58,081 nucleotides of DNA from Fragilaria radians (lineage: Eukaryota > Bacillariophyta > Fragilariophyceae > Fragilariales > Fragilariaceae). Of this stretch, positions 30,731-41,485 are shown in pieces (position 1 is the stretch's first letter; every line of letters starts with the position of its first letter). Below the pieces are notes generated by a model that saw only the letters and a program-made list of their open reading frames with translations, was not told where the DNA came from and did not search any database. Where the stretch lies: assembly GCA_900642245.1 (NCBI GenBank), contig CAAAJI010000099.1, positions 1 to 58,081 on the forward strand, read 5' to 3'. The translations under genes were made by a program, and so were the position numbers.

Positions 30731-32983
30731 TTAAAGGGTATGCTGAGCTTGTCCGACCTTTCCATCTCGCCTTTGGTTTCGTTTTTTTACATGATGAAAG
30801 AGATATACCAAACTTTGCGGTGTAATTCCGCTGATCTGTGATGCTTCTGCAAATGTATTAGGCCTCAAAGCAGTGAGCTTTTCCAATTCCTCTTTGCTAA
30901 GCGTAGGAAGATATGTTCTACTATACTCAATATCGGGAGGGATTTTCATTCCCTGTGCTTTTCTCCAACTTTCCATGTCGCGATGTTGACTCATCTCATA
31001 GGATTGATACTTGATGGCTGCCTCTACAGTGTCATAAGCGGAATTTGGAGTAGGTGAGACATCGACGTTATTTCCTTGTTCGGAAAGAACAGCCAGCATA
31101 ACATTTTCAACTTCTTGTAATGTGACATGGGGCATGCCCAAAACCTGTTCCGCAGTCTTCTTTTCTCCCACTCGTTTCGCTAGCTGTGCTCCTCCCATGT
31201 TTTCATTTCCTCGTTCAACCCACTCACTAACTTTTAGATCAAAACTCCGAAGGCGAGAAACTCCAATATCAATCAGAGATTCCCTAATGGTCAAGGCTTC
31301 CATGCGCTCAGGATCTTTTATCAATCCATAGGTCATGCCTTTTCGCGTTAAACGCAAATCAGCGTTATCTGCACGAAGCGACATCCGATACTCCGCACGA
31401 CTTGTAAACATCCGATATGGCTCAGAGGTTCCTCGAGTGACTAAATCATCAATTAAGACGCCAATGTAGCCTTCATCCCGCCCGACGATGAATGGATCTA
31501 ATAAACCGATGGCTTTCCGACCTGCATTAGCACCAGCTACAATACCTTGAGCGGCAGCTTCTTCATATCCAGTTGTGCCGCAAATTTGGCCTGCCATGTA
31601 AAGACCACCGATAGACTTTGTTTCCAATGTGTGCGTTAATGAGTGCTGAGGATTGACAAAGTCGTACTCCACATCGTAACCGGGGCGGATTATTTCAACG
31701 TTTTCCAAGCCACGCATAGATCGCATAATTAGTAATTGTATATCTTCAGGATATGGACCACTCATTCCGTTAGGGTAAACAATACTTGTGGTGAGACCTT
31801 CAGGTTCCAGAAAGCAGTTGTGTGATTGACGATCTGGAAATCGTTGTACTTTTTTGTAAATGGATGGACAGTATCGTGGACCGTTACCGGCTCCATCTTT
31901 ACCGTCATATGTGGGTAAAAGATGTTCGTACTTCATGACGAGTTCGTGTGTTCTATCGTTTGTTGCAGATTGATGGCAAGTAATGAAATTTCCAGAAGCT
32001 ATCATGGGAGGTTGAGCGCCGTAAAATTGCAGTAAGTGAGAAAAGGGCATTGCTGGATTATCTGTCGGTTGTACGGGACAAACACTCCAATCAATAGTGT
32101 TTCCATCCAAACGAGGAGGAGTTCCCGTTTTCAATCGGCCCAATGGAAAGTCGAAATTTGCTAGGGTCCGAGCTAAGCCGACAGAGGGTGGTTCTACTTC
32201 TTCACTATCTCGGAGATGTCTGCCTCCAGAATAGCGCTCTTTTCCAATCATGAGGATACCACGAAGAAATGTCCCGGTAGTTATCACAACAGCTTTGCTT
32301 GTAAGCTCCTGACTCGTCCCATCTTCGAGTGTGACTTTTACACCACGTATCTGAGCCTTTCGATCGGAGTTTTTCGGTAGAATAAGTTTTTGCGATCCTC
32401 CAATGGAACCAGTTAGTGTTTCAGGTGAGTTTGAGAGATATTCCAAATTGGATCCATTCTCAACTAGCAAATCTTCTACACTAGCCCCCACTAGATATAA
32501 ATTTGGATACTCCTTTAAAAGATTTTGCATGGAAGACTTGTAAATATCTCGATCCATTTGAGCACGTGGACCTCTTACGGCTGGTCCTTTTCTTCGATTT
32601 AACAATCGATAATGAATACCTGCCTCATCAGCAACTCGCCCCATAACTCCATCCAAGGCATCTATTTCTCTCACCAAATGTCCCTTACCTATTCCTCCTA
32701 TGCTAGGATTACAACTGAGTTCTCCAATGGTGTCGAGTCGTTGTGTGACAAGTGCTGTCCTGGCCCCGACTCGTGCAGCTGCTGCCGCAGCGTCACATCC
32801 AGCGTGACCACCTCCAACAACAATAACATCAAAGTCAGAGGATGTGATTTCGCTTGGTGTCGAAGCAGAGAGTCTTAGCCTTGTGGAAAACCGTTTCAAT
32901 TTGATCGACGTTTGTGAAAGGTGGTAAGCTTTCACATTCAAGGATTGAAATGCTGATATCCGCCTCTTAAACAAGAACAACAT
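30731..32983 (-). CDS. MTO1: tRNA uridine 5-carboxymethylaminomethyl modification enzyme (MTO1/MnmG/GidA)
   Basis: The FAD-binding start reads FDVIVVGGGHAGCDAAAAAA. It is followed by the family signatures CNPSIGGIGKGHLVREIDAL, GPAVRGPRAQMDRDIY, GTPPRLDG and, late, PYRMFTSRAEYRMSLRADNA, all hallmarks of MnmG/MTO1. The C-terminal helical domain ends ITPQSLVYLFHHVKKR. With MnmE/GTPBP3 the enzyme modifies the wobble uridine of tRNAs, in eukaryotes in mitochondria (or plastid). ATG 32983 gives 750 aa with a basic, Ser-rich presequence (MLFLFKRRISAFQSLNVKAY), fitting organelle import. ATG 33025 would add a more hydrophobic leader. The frame is open further upstream to 33193 but without an ATG there. 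Its 5' end faces the Mpv17-like gene. Confidence 0.94.
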   Translation of the reverse strand: MLFLFKRRISAFQSLNVKAYHLSQTSIKLKRFSTRLRLSASTPSEITSSDFDVIVVGGGHAGCDAAAAAARVGARTALVTQRLDTIGELSCNPSIGGIGKGHLVREIDALDGVMGRVADEAGIHYRLLNRRKGPAVRGPRAQMDRDIYKSSMQNLLKEYPNLYLVGASVEDLLVENGSNLEYLSNSPETLTGSIGGSQKLILPKNSDRKAQIRGVKVTLEDGTSQELTSKAVVITTGTFLRGILMIGKERYSGGRHLRDSEEVEPPSVGLARTLANFDFPLGRLKTGTPPRLDGNTIDWSVCPVQPTDNPAMPFSHLLQFYGAQPPMIASGNFITCHQSATNDRTHELVMKYEHLLPTYDGKDGAGNGPRYCPSIYKKVQRFPDRQSHNCFLEPEGLTTSIVYPNGMSGPYPEDIQLLIMRSMRGLENVEIIRPGYDVEYDFVNPQHSLTHTLETKSIGGLYMAGQICGTTGYEEAAAQGIVAGANAGRKAIGLLDPFIVGRDEGYIGVLIDDLVTRGTSEPYRMFTSRAEYRMSLRADNADLRLTRKGMTYGLIKDPERMEALTIRESLIDIGVSRLRSFDLKVSEWVERGNENMGGAQLAKRVGEKKTAEQVLGMPHVTLQEVENVMLAVLSEQGNNVDVSPTPNSAYDTVEAAIKYQSYEMSQHRDMESWRKAQGMKIPPDIEYSRTYLPTLSKEELEKLTALRPNTFAEASQISGITPQSLVYLFHHVKKRNQRRDGKVGQAQHTL

Positions 32984-33263
32984 TAGAAGCTTTGGTATTA
33001 AATGAGTAAAGAAGATTCCAATCATCAATCTAGCAAAAAGTGTATCTCTTCCTCGCGCTGTCAAGGGTCCACTGATGAATCCAAACGTTTTATATCTGAG
33101 TAGAACAGATCCTGTCAACAGTAATAATGCAAAAGTCTGGTGGTTGTGGGGAAAAAAGAATATCAGTAACCCTATCAAATTTTGAATAGTCAACTACCGC
33201 ACAGTGCAATGACGTGGTGGTAACTGCCCATGTCTTGATCTTAGTTTTCTCACAAAAAAGAAT

Positions 33264-34121
33264 ATGAGAATTTTCTTCGTCGTCTTTTTGGTTTCAGTAA
33301 CATCGCTAATACTTGATAGTCAAATCCAAGTTCAATCTTTTGTAATACATACTGACTCCTTCTCCTTTATTGCAGATATCAACTCGTATCAAAGGGAGAT
33401 TGAGCAGCGAGCACTTACGATTATACACACAGTGGGCCCCCGTATTTCATCGCAAAGCGACAGGATTACGCTTTTAGGAAGATATCGAGAGCTGTTGTCG
33501 ATATACCCTCTTCCGACCCAAGCTGTTACAGGAGGTATTCTCGCATTTGCTGGAGACGCCATAGCACAGCGAACGGATAAAGGATGCTACGTGTATAACT
33601 CACGTCGGGGAGTTAGCTTTATGGCCTTTGATATGGCTTATCGGACTTTGCAACATTATGTTTTTCCGTGGGTGTCCTTGACCTTTCATGGTCAACATAT
33701 TTCTACAGTTTTAGATTCTATCGGAGTTGCATATCAAGATCAACCATTGTTTGCTGCCATCGAAGGAACATTTGTCAATCAATTGTTTATTGTACCTTTA
33801 TTTTACTACCCAGTGTTTTTTGCTTTCACGGCACTTCTCCAAGGACAAACTATATTGGGTGGTGTTCAACGAGCAAAGTCAATGTTTTTCCCTCTAATGC
33901 AACGAAACCTAGCATATTGGTTGCCTGTACAATTTATTCAATTTCGGTTTATCGAAGAAAATCTTCAAATTCCATTTGTCTGCATTGCAGGGCTTTGTTG
34001 GACAATAATTCTCAGCGCCTCAGCTGGAAATTCCACGTCACAGACTTTACAAGATCAAAACAAGGAAAACATGGAGTTAATATCTTTTAGTACTGACTAT
34101 GTTCGTGATCGGAAACAATAA
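33264..34121 (+). CDS. Mpv17/PMP22-family membrane protein
   Basis: 285 aa from ATG 33264. The first ~24 residues (MRIFFVVFLVSVTSLILDSQ) form a signal-type leader. The core matches the Mpv17/PMP22 family: YPLPTQAVTGGILAFAGDAI with AQR, RRGVSFMAFDMAYRTLQHYV, then PLMQRNLAYWLPVQFIQFRF, and the last helix CIAGLCWTIILSASAG. The family pattern W..WP..Q..NF..VP...R......W...LS is recognisable, although here NLAYWLPVQFIQFRFIEENL replaces the usual W-WP. Members are four-helix proteins of inner mitochondrial, peroxisomal or plastid membranes with poorly understood channel-like roles. The leader argues for plastid or another secretory-derived membrane. The gene is divergent from the MTO1-like gene. 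Confidence 0.85.
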   Translation: MRIFFVVFLVSVTSLILDSQIQVQSFVIHTDSFSFIADINSYQREIEQRALTIIHTVGPRISSQSDRITLLGRYRELLSIYPLPTQAVTGGILAFAGDAIAQRTDKGCYVYNSRRGVSFMAFDMAYRTLQHYVFPWVSLTFHGQHISTVLDSIGVAYQDQPLFAAIEGTFVNQLFIVPLFYYPVFFAFTALLQGQTILGGVQRAKSMFFPLMQRNLAYWLPVQFIQFRFIEENLQIPFVCIAGLCWTIILSASAGNSTSQTLQDQNKENMELISFSTDYVRDRKQ

Positions 34122-34633
34122 GTCTTTCATTTGTAATATTAACAATACCTACATAAAGATAAACATTCCAACTAAACTAGGTTTACACGATGACATTACA
34201 ATACAAAAACAATGGAGTAGCCCTTACATTACTGTTCACTATCCTAAATGTCAAAGAAATTTCTTATGGTTTGTTTTTCTGGATTCTCTGATATCGCAGA
34301 ATGACTTAAAACATGACATACATAAATGAGTTTGTCTTAAACATACCCCATCTCCCCTGCAATAGTTATTCGCATTTAAGCCTGTTATTTGCACTCCTTG
34401 CAGGCTAAAATAAAGTGATCATATGATGTTTGTGACACTTGCTCTCTCCATTAATAATTAAGCAAGAGATAGAGAGTTCTTGAGCACAGCCTTTTTTCAG
34501 AAGAATATGATGGCTCTAGCCGTTGATTTTAATTTCATTTTAAATTCTAAAGTCCACATCCATAGTTTCTGTCGCTCATATCAGTTTTGCCTTCATAGTA
34601 TTTCCTCATTTAGTCGTACAGATAAATTGACAA

Positions 34634-34727
34634 TAGTGTAAGTATTGCTGTTCCATGCAAATTCAACATGAAAGGGAACACTACGTAAGGTTGTCACTAT
34701 AACCATCGCACACTATCCCGAAATTCT
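34634..34727 (+). repeat. Dispersed repeat copy A (inverted relative to ~41.4 kb)
   Basis: The first 50 nt match the reverse complement of 41436-41485 with only three mismatches, and weaker similarity continues for about 45 nt. Translated, both copies start SVSIAV-CKF-MKGNT, so this may be part of a coding repeat such as a gag. Confidence 0.65.
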
Positions 34728-35342
34728 ATGCTTCGTTCCTTTTTGAAGGACTAACTTTCGCCGTAGCAATGTTCTCTTTAAATGGATCTGGAAATTCTGA
34801 TTTTGCTCTGACCTCTTCAATATTTTAAGTTGCTTTAATTTAATTCTCAATTTCTTATACAAACAAATGTCTTGCGTTTTTATGGGATATCCCCTGCTGA
34901 ATTCCAGTCAAAAATTGATTCATGATTGTGATCTACTCAAGTCATTGCATGAAAGATTAGAGAATTACTGCTTTCAATAGTCAGACAATTGCATCTGCTA
35001 TATCCTCCCTCTATGAAGTAAAATGGATAAACACATATCGCCGTTTTTTCTGTGTATCTACTTTGACTCACTAAACCATTACAGTGAATTCACAAGCACT
35101 TAAATGGTTTTCATCTACATACTTCCCTTATAAGTTAGGCGCTTCAACCAAGGGAATATCATGCAACTGCATCTTACAAGTATTACTTTATTTCATCACA
35201 AAAAATATGATCATCACTTTCTCTCCATAGTCCTGGCATAGTGCGCTTTACATGTCACGTGATCTGATATTAGGTCAAGCATACTCATAATCTCTTCATT
35301 CAATTGTTTCCTCACTTGATTATTCAGATATAATATATCATA

Positions 35343-35582
35343 GCGGGTTCTCTCTTATAGTATAGGAGGAATGAGACCATAACAAAAGGTGAACAGGTTT
35401 AATGGGTGAGAAAGTGCAGCCAAGTAATCTTTTCTATTTGTAAAGGAAAATTAAAAATTAGCTTAATTTTGCGTCATCGATATTTCCCCTGCGTCATTTT
35501 GCGTAGCGAGTTCTGTTGTATGACAAACAAAGGGATGAAACCATACCGAAAAGACAAAACAATTTATCTGTGAGAAAGTGCA
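35343..35582. repeat. Imperfect ~76-bp tandem duplication with spacer
   Basis: Units 35343-35418 and 35506-35582 share GCGGGTTCT/GCGAGTTCT starts, a middle GGGATGAAACCATA-like block and GTGAGAAAGTGCA ends. They are diverged. No gene is nearby that they clearly serve. Confidence 0.5.
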
Positions 35583-36045
35583 TTCTCATTATTCTTTCAA
35601 AGCGCAATATGTGTTAGCCATTTTGCTTTGTTTTAAAGGACTTTAGATTGTACACTTTTTACCGCTTTTTGCTCTACTATGCATGTCTCCATATGCTTGC
35701 CTACCTTCACGCAACTTCTCATTTTGAAGAAATATATTTCAACAAATTTTCCGTTAAGCATAAGTGTTAGGATTGTACTCTTAATTTTTTCTTTGCGGGA
35801 TGAAGGTATTCCTCTACATTACGGAAAGTTATGCTGACACCAGTTTAACACTTTCATAGCTTTATTTTCAGTGTTGTTCAGAATTCTAGGGAAAACATTG
35901 TTGGAACATGTTAATGAAAATTCCAGTCATAGTCATATTCCGCTCCTCTTCCATCCACAAGTAATCTTTCATCCAAACTAGATGCAATTTTTATCACTGC
36001 AAAAATTTTGGATTCCTCGATGAATTGTTTCCAATATTAAATGTT

Positions 36046-36300
36046 CTAATCCGATGAATCTTGTAGTCTCCCCGTCATTTTTAGCCTTAAATCCAAGTGA
36101 TGACCAAACAATAAGTGTCCACATTTGGGTTTGTCAAGTCTGATATAGCCAAGGATCTCTCCTTTTGCAAAAAGCATAGTGATTGTGGAGGTGGTATCCC
36201 CTGAAAAAGTCTGTTCAACTTCTGCTTTTATCTTGACTTCCTTGTAAATAAACAACTCAGGGGATGTATCAATAAATTTATCATCATTTGTTTTCGACAT
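36046..36300 (-). CDS. Small hypothetical protein
   Basis: An 84-codon frame from an ATG in fair context (GCCATGTCG). The sequence is non-repetitive and charged (ELFIYKEVKIKAEVEQTF, LGYIRLDKPKCGHLLFGHH), with no signal peptide, membrane helix or known motif. Its amino-acid make-up looks real, but it sits amid element debris and may be a fragment. Confidence 0.3.
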   Translation of the reverse strand: MSKTNDDKFIDTSPELFIYKEVKIKAEVEQTFSGDTTSTITMLFAKGEILGYIRLDKPKCGHLLFGHHLDLRLKMTGRLQDSSD

Positions 36301-36791
36301 GGCGTAAACTCGCTAAGGATTTCAATTTGGTCCATAATCAATGATATGGATTAGAAGTAATTGAAAAAGAAGTTAGGACTTCTCCAATGAACAGCTTTAG
36401 AAGTCACTGTCGAAAAAAATGTGGAGAACAAAGATGCTCTAACCTCTTACAATCTCGTTTCATGCATGCTCAACAGATAATGAAAGCCAACACTGGTGAT
36501 GCAGATGGTTGTTTTGTTTAAGATCTATGTGGACTGCCATATATGTGCTGTCTACTCGTGCATTTTCTTTCAGTGGCAGCCTACAGCTTTTGCATGCTAA
36601 GAAAGATAATTCCGTGCAACGATAAGGATTTTAAGTAATGCTTGCTTTACTCGCATGCTCGATTATTCCATATCTTTCAGTTCTTCAGGAATGTTGACAC
36701 AATACCGAATTTTTCGTTGTACATGGCATTGAGGTGATACTGAAACATTGACGCGTCATGAAATTTCATAGAATGATAATAATCGTAAGAG

Positions 36792-37325
36792 TTATTCTTT
36801 CTTCTGCCGTTTACTTGATCGCGGTTCGTCGAGTTTTCCACTCTCGACAAGGCTATCTCTATACCTCTGAGACCACGGGAGGCTTCCACGCTTCTTCATC
36901 CTTGTGGCAGTAGATTTTTTCGTGAGAGAAATCTGAGAAGTTGCCGTGCTTTCCCTTTCGCTTCTATCTGTGACCAGTTTCAAATCTGTTGTCCCTTCTC
37001 GTTGTACCGTATCCAGTAAACTGAATGGATTTCGATTTGTAGGTTCCTTCGAATCTGTACTGTGAATAAGTGAATTTGTGACTGGATTTGATAGCGACTG
37101 AAGCAGCATCCTCGCCGTAGCTGAATTTCGCCGTTGATACCGAACATGAGGATGAGGAGGCATCATGACTGCGTCGGTATTTCCAGTTGTCTTTTCGACA
37201 AGTTCGAATTTTGTACCCCAATCCCTGTAAGAATCATTAGAACAATGATTCTCTAGAGCAGATGAATCTTTCCATGGCAACTTTGCATTCATATTGTCAT
37301 CTTTTGTCGTGACCTGACTATTCAT
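36792..37325 (-). CDS. Hypothetical basic, probably nuclear protein
   Basis: 177 aa from ATG 37325. It is hydrophilic, Ser/Thr/Arg/Lys-rich and largely disordered, with RRNSATARMLLQSLSNP in the middle, a basic patch KKSTATRMKKRGSLPWSQRY, and a C-terminal KRQKKE that could be a nuclear localisation signal. There is no recognised domain. It is longer than chance for this AT-rich stretch and its GC content is higher than the flanks, which supports a real gene. Function unknown. Confidence 0.45.
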   Translation of the reverse strand: MNSQVTTKDDNMNAKLPWKDSSALENHCSNDSYRDWGTKFELVEKTTGNTDAVMMPPHPHVRYQRRNSATARMLLQSLSNPVTNSLIHSTDSKEPTNRNPFSLLDTVQREGTTDLKLVTDRSERESTATSQISLTKKSTATRMKKRGSLPWSQRYRDSLVESGKLDEPRSSKRQKKE

Positions 37326-38889
37326 CTCTCAGTCGTGGTCACTCAAGTATTGATTGTAATGATGCTCGAAAAAGACTTGTGATTTTACCAAGAAATACTT
37401 CTGGCATGTTCCACCCAGGAGACACAGACAGCAGCTGCACCACAATGTTGAAGTACAGACAGGGGCACTCACAAATAAAATTCATTTTTGCAACTTCACA
37501 TCATCATATCTTTTTGCCATTCAACCCTTTTTCAAGCGTACAATACCTACCTCACTATCATTCATCAACACAAGTGTATTTAGGAGTTCCCTAGCATGTC
37601 TGAGTATCAGAGGTAGGAACGAATAATTTGACGAAAATCAATTGCAATTTATTAAATATAAATGCGGAAAAATCTTAACATCAATCATTGTTTTTAGCAA
37701 AATTCCTGGAACAATTAATTTTCAATTCCTTTTTCTTGCACACAAATGAATTTAAACAATTTCAATGATCACTATCAAGCCCAATGAAAGGTGCTTGAGG
37801 CATTGCTTTGCTAGAAAGCAACTAGAGACATGTGATACGATGAAGAAGAATGAAGCAAGAGGAATAAACAGAGATTTGGATTTACATTACGATACATAAA
37901 AATTGATACAATAATTGATTTAGCATTTTCAAAAAGTAATGCTTTATTTTACGCTTTCTGTATTGAAATAAATTATGTTCATGAATTCGAAATGCAAAGT
38001 AAACGAATTGAATTCTGACAACTCTTTCAGCACCACACACTTACTCGAATTTATGGAGAACCAACTTCTCATTCCATGAAAACCCTTAACAATGAAACGA
38101 TGACTGGCGTTAGGCAACTTTACAAAGTGATCTTGCTCCAGCGTTAGATTTAGACCATCTCGGCGTAGTCCTCCCTCCCACAACCAGAAGCCAGACCTTC
38201 CTGTCCCTGGCATCCCTAATGGGTGCATCAAATATTCAATAGAACATTTCACGCCAGAAATACAAGTACAACTATCCCAACTATGGTCAGGACAGTTGTA
38301 AAACATGATGAACGAAAGTTTATTGTTGCGCTTAAGCATGCACATTCGTTCACAATGACGTAATGGTATTTCACTTACATATGTAACAAATGTGGTCCAG
38401 TCAACAGGAAGAGGGGAACTTCACTATAGGCTCTCTGATCATCTTGCCACTATGTGGAATAATGCCTATGTGTTTCGATTCATGTAGACCAAGCCATTTA
38501 TTGGATTTGGAACACCTATTCTTTTCAAAGTTCCTGATCTTCAACGTGATATAAAGAAATGGAAAGCAAACCCAATCAATGAAAGCCTGGTGTACCATCA
38601 ACATACATTTTGATGACGCAAGGACAGCAATTGCAAAGTAAGAGGAAACACCATGCGGTGTATGACATTTCATAAAGCAAGTTACCTTTCCCAAGTAGTA
38701 ATATTTGAAGTATCACATTTTGATTCTAAAGTTCAACAATGCAATATGCACCCCACGTGCAAGTATTTATGACAAGGAAAATAACTCTCACTAATCCAAG
38801 CAAATTGACAACGCAGGATCTGGTACCAGTTCTTCTACTCTTATGACAACGAAAATCCTGAATTCAGTCAAAGAATTTTGCCAAGATTT
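37326..38889. other. Intergenic, possible debris
   Basis: Minus-strand frames at 37944-38345 (133 codons) and 38401-38694 (97 codons) are open but show no recognisable motif; the first contains MHPLGMPGTGRSGFWLWEGG. They are probably debris next to the retroelement relic at 38.9 kb. Confidence 0.35.
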
Positions 38890-39780
38890 CAAGGAAACCA
38901 ACAATGCAATTAAAATGGAACTCGCGGCAACTGCGGCAATAGCCGTAAGAAACCTTGCACCAAATATTGTTGGATAGATTGTGCACCTCTCATTCTAGAT
39001 AAAAGTACAGAAATCAAGCTGCAGGATATAAAGGAAACAAAATTTCAGATCATGATGGGCCTCCTGCAAGGAGACAAATGTCCAGGTTATAATTGGCGGT
39101 ATGAGACCAAATGGCATCCCTTGAGTTTAATAGCACACAATCTAAAGTTCTGCTCTGCAGCAAGTTATGTTGTCCCACCTACCATTGCAGGATTATTGCT
39201 GAGGGTACTAGCAGTGCTAAAGCAATTACTGACTTATACAATATGAGTGTACTAATCAACGTGCACCCCCATCCAGATCCCTCTGTCATCCTATCACTTA
39301 ATTTTTTAACCATAACCTCGTAACATGCAGGAGTACTTCCGTTTTCATCAATCACATTTCCATTCAAGCAAGGGGATGCTGCAGTATTTGATAACTCTCA
39401 CAAGTCATCTCTATTGAAACTGGGTCAACTCCAAATTACAATTGAAAAGTAAAGCTCAACAAACATGAATGTCAATAATGATTGAACTTGAAAAGTTATT
39501 TCAACCATCATGATAGCGTCTGGGGTGTTCCTAATCCCACTCCATCAACCAAACTATTTGTGATACCTTCAACAAAATGCTGTAACTCATTCCAACCGGT
39601 ACTCTATCACTCTCTTTAAGTCATCCTCAGCTGAGACTTTTCCAAGCAGATTTAGCCATATCCTCGCCATGCTCTAGGGCTCAGTCATTACCGTCAATTT
39701 TTATTAGGCCATTAAGAACAGCAATTTCCTTGTTAGCATCAGGAATAAAGACGTTACTAGGATTGACCTTCCAGGAGGCT
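38890..39780 (+). pseudogene. Retrotransposon gag zinc-knuckle/protease-region relic
   Basis: Plus-strand pieces in shifting frames read KPCTKYCWIDC (degenerate zinc knuckle), GYKGNKISDHDGP, then GVLPFSSITFPFKQGD and DNSHKSSLLKLGQL (39390-39431). The last piece matches the segment after the aspartic protease of many algal and oomycete retroelements (..LLSIGQLCDDGC..). Further on, AIKNSNFLVSIRNKDVTRID resembles their AIKNNxFxTWPGLT block. Stops interrupt it repeatedly. Assignment is by pattern memory. Confidence 0.5.
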
Positions 39781-41335
39781 TGTCAATCCATACGAGGGAA
39801 TGAGAAAATCATGAATGCACTTTGATTCTAATGCAAGCTTTACACAACAAGTACAAAAGTGACAACCAGCCACCCTCATAAACTCTTCGAATATTCTGAA
39901 CAAGACGCTTTTGTTGAGCGTGAAACGGAATTGGAAGCATCTATAATCAACGTCAAAACCGCCAAGTAATCATTTTTCCAGCCGTGTAGAGAGAGCGGTT
40001 CAGATAGTCTGGCATCATTTACTTCTGGACTTTGCACTTGCAATTCGGATCTTCCAATCTCTAGTTGGGACGGATTGCTTGATCAATGTATGAACAAATC
40101 TAAACTTTCTTTTTAATCACACGCTGTAAGATAATTTATTTCAACACCACCGGTCCACCCAGGCACAAAAGATTCATTTGACACTAGACAAGCAATGAGG
40201 GACAATGCATTTGCTCATTACTTTACCACTATCATGTTACAAGCCAGATCAGTCTGTAGTACCCAAACTAAACTTGAGGCTTTCATCAAACAGGTGGTAT
40301 CTGATATTGTTTCCTAAGTAAAGAATCAACCCCAATAAATGCACAAATCTTAACTTATCATAAGTACAATTTGTATAATAGTGCAGCAACCTATTTCCTT
40401 GCATACCATCTCTTTCAATTGCCTAGCATGCAACACATACGCACAGATAATGATGAAAAGGTACAGTGCATAATTGAATCATAGGTTTTAATAAGAGTCA
40501 CTAGAAGATAAAATAGTTATTAAGATGATGCCGGATTCACAGCATCTCTCTGCTAGAAACAAAGCAAAGCGTCTCCTCAATAGTGTCATTTCTGATGTAT
40601 CCCAAGGATCCTTAATTTCTTACCAGCTATCTCCTTTTTTGCTTTCTCACAGTCTGATCCAAGTACATGCACATCTCATACCGCAATTTCCCTCCTGCCA
40701 TAATGCTTTACCATACCAAGGACCTTGCTCATAACCATGGCTATATGTATGTAAAGATTAAACAAAGTGTGAATGACCTATAATAAGTGTCCATATTTTC
40801 ATTTAGTCACCACTCTTAAGTGACAAGGACATTGCTCTACAAGGCTTTACACATATGTGCAAGAATTGTTGCGAGATATTTAACCGCGAGGAAGCCAACC
40901 ACATTTTTGATTCCCTCTGTGCAACGTCTTAGAAAGCGTCATTGAATGGAGAGGCACGCAGGATTTTAGCCTGGAAATTTATTGGAATTTTAGAGCAACC
41001 TTACATTGTTTCCAGTATCCTTTACCTCAAATCCATTATTTCCAACTCAACAAAAATCAACAGCAACTTGAAAATTCTGGTGACTTATCTCCTCCACCCA
41101 ATAGAGAACAAACATTATGAGTCGTGGTAGACCAAATGCAGTTTAGATACCTATGGGGAATTGGTTCCAATAACCATGTTGATTACTTCACAAAACTTCC
41201 TTCCAGTAGATGGAATTGCTGGTCAGCAGACAACAGTCAATCTATATTCACCGTTGACATCAAACCAATTGCAAAACTATGCAACTCATACCTTAGGTAA
41301 GTTAAATGTTTTGTTAATTAGTCAGCATTAACTAT
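39781..41335 (+). other. Continuation of retroelement debris
   Basis: Plus-strand stretches such as QAMRDNAFAHYFTTIMLQAR (about 40190-40250) and the frame at 40525-40734 look like broken coding sequence downstream of the protease relic, in the same direction. No motif is certain. Confidence 0.3.
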
Positions 41336-41399
41336 TGTTTTCATGATGTGTTATGTACATGATTTTTCGTAATAGAGCCTTGAAGTCCATTGAGAAATG

Positions 41400-41485
41400 T
41401 TTTGGGATAGCTCTTGTTATGGTTACAACCTTTCTTAGTGTTCCCTTTCATGATGAATTTGCATTGAACAGCAATACTCACACTA
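41400..41485 (-). repeat. Dispersed repeat copy B (inverted relative to ~34.6 kb)
   Basis: Reverse-complement match to 34634-34727. It lies inside an open minus-strand stretch (41691-41341) reading SVSIAVQCKFIMKGNTKKGC, so the repeat probably derives from an element's coding region. Confidence 0.65.

Larger units (their letters stand above)
34122..36045. other. Intergenic with repeat fragments
   Basis: No intact gene. It contains a ~95-bp segment (from 34634) repeated in opposite orientation at about 41.4 kb, and a ~76-bp imperfect tandem duplication (35343-35418 and 35506-35582). Between the latter sit two TGCGTCAT motifs (35470-35477, 35490-35497) spaced 20 bp apart. The rest is AT-rich without coding signal. 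Confidence 0.45.

Noticed and set aside
33026..33193. N-terminal extension of the MTO1-like frame back to 33193
   Set aside because: The frame begins with TTG, not ATG. The extra residues are hydrophobic and not homologous to MTO1, so it is more likely 5' UTR or promoter.
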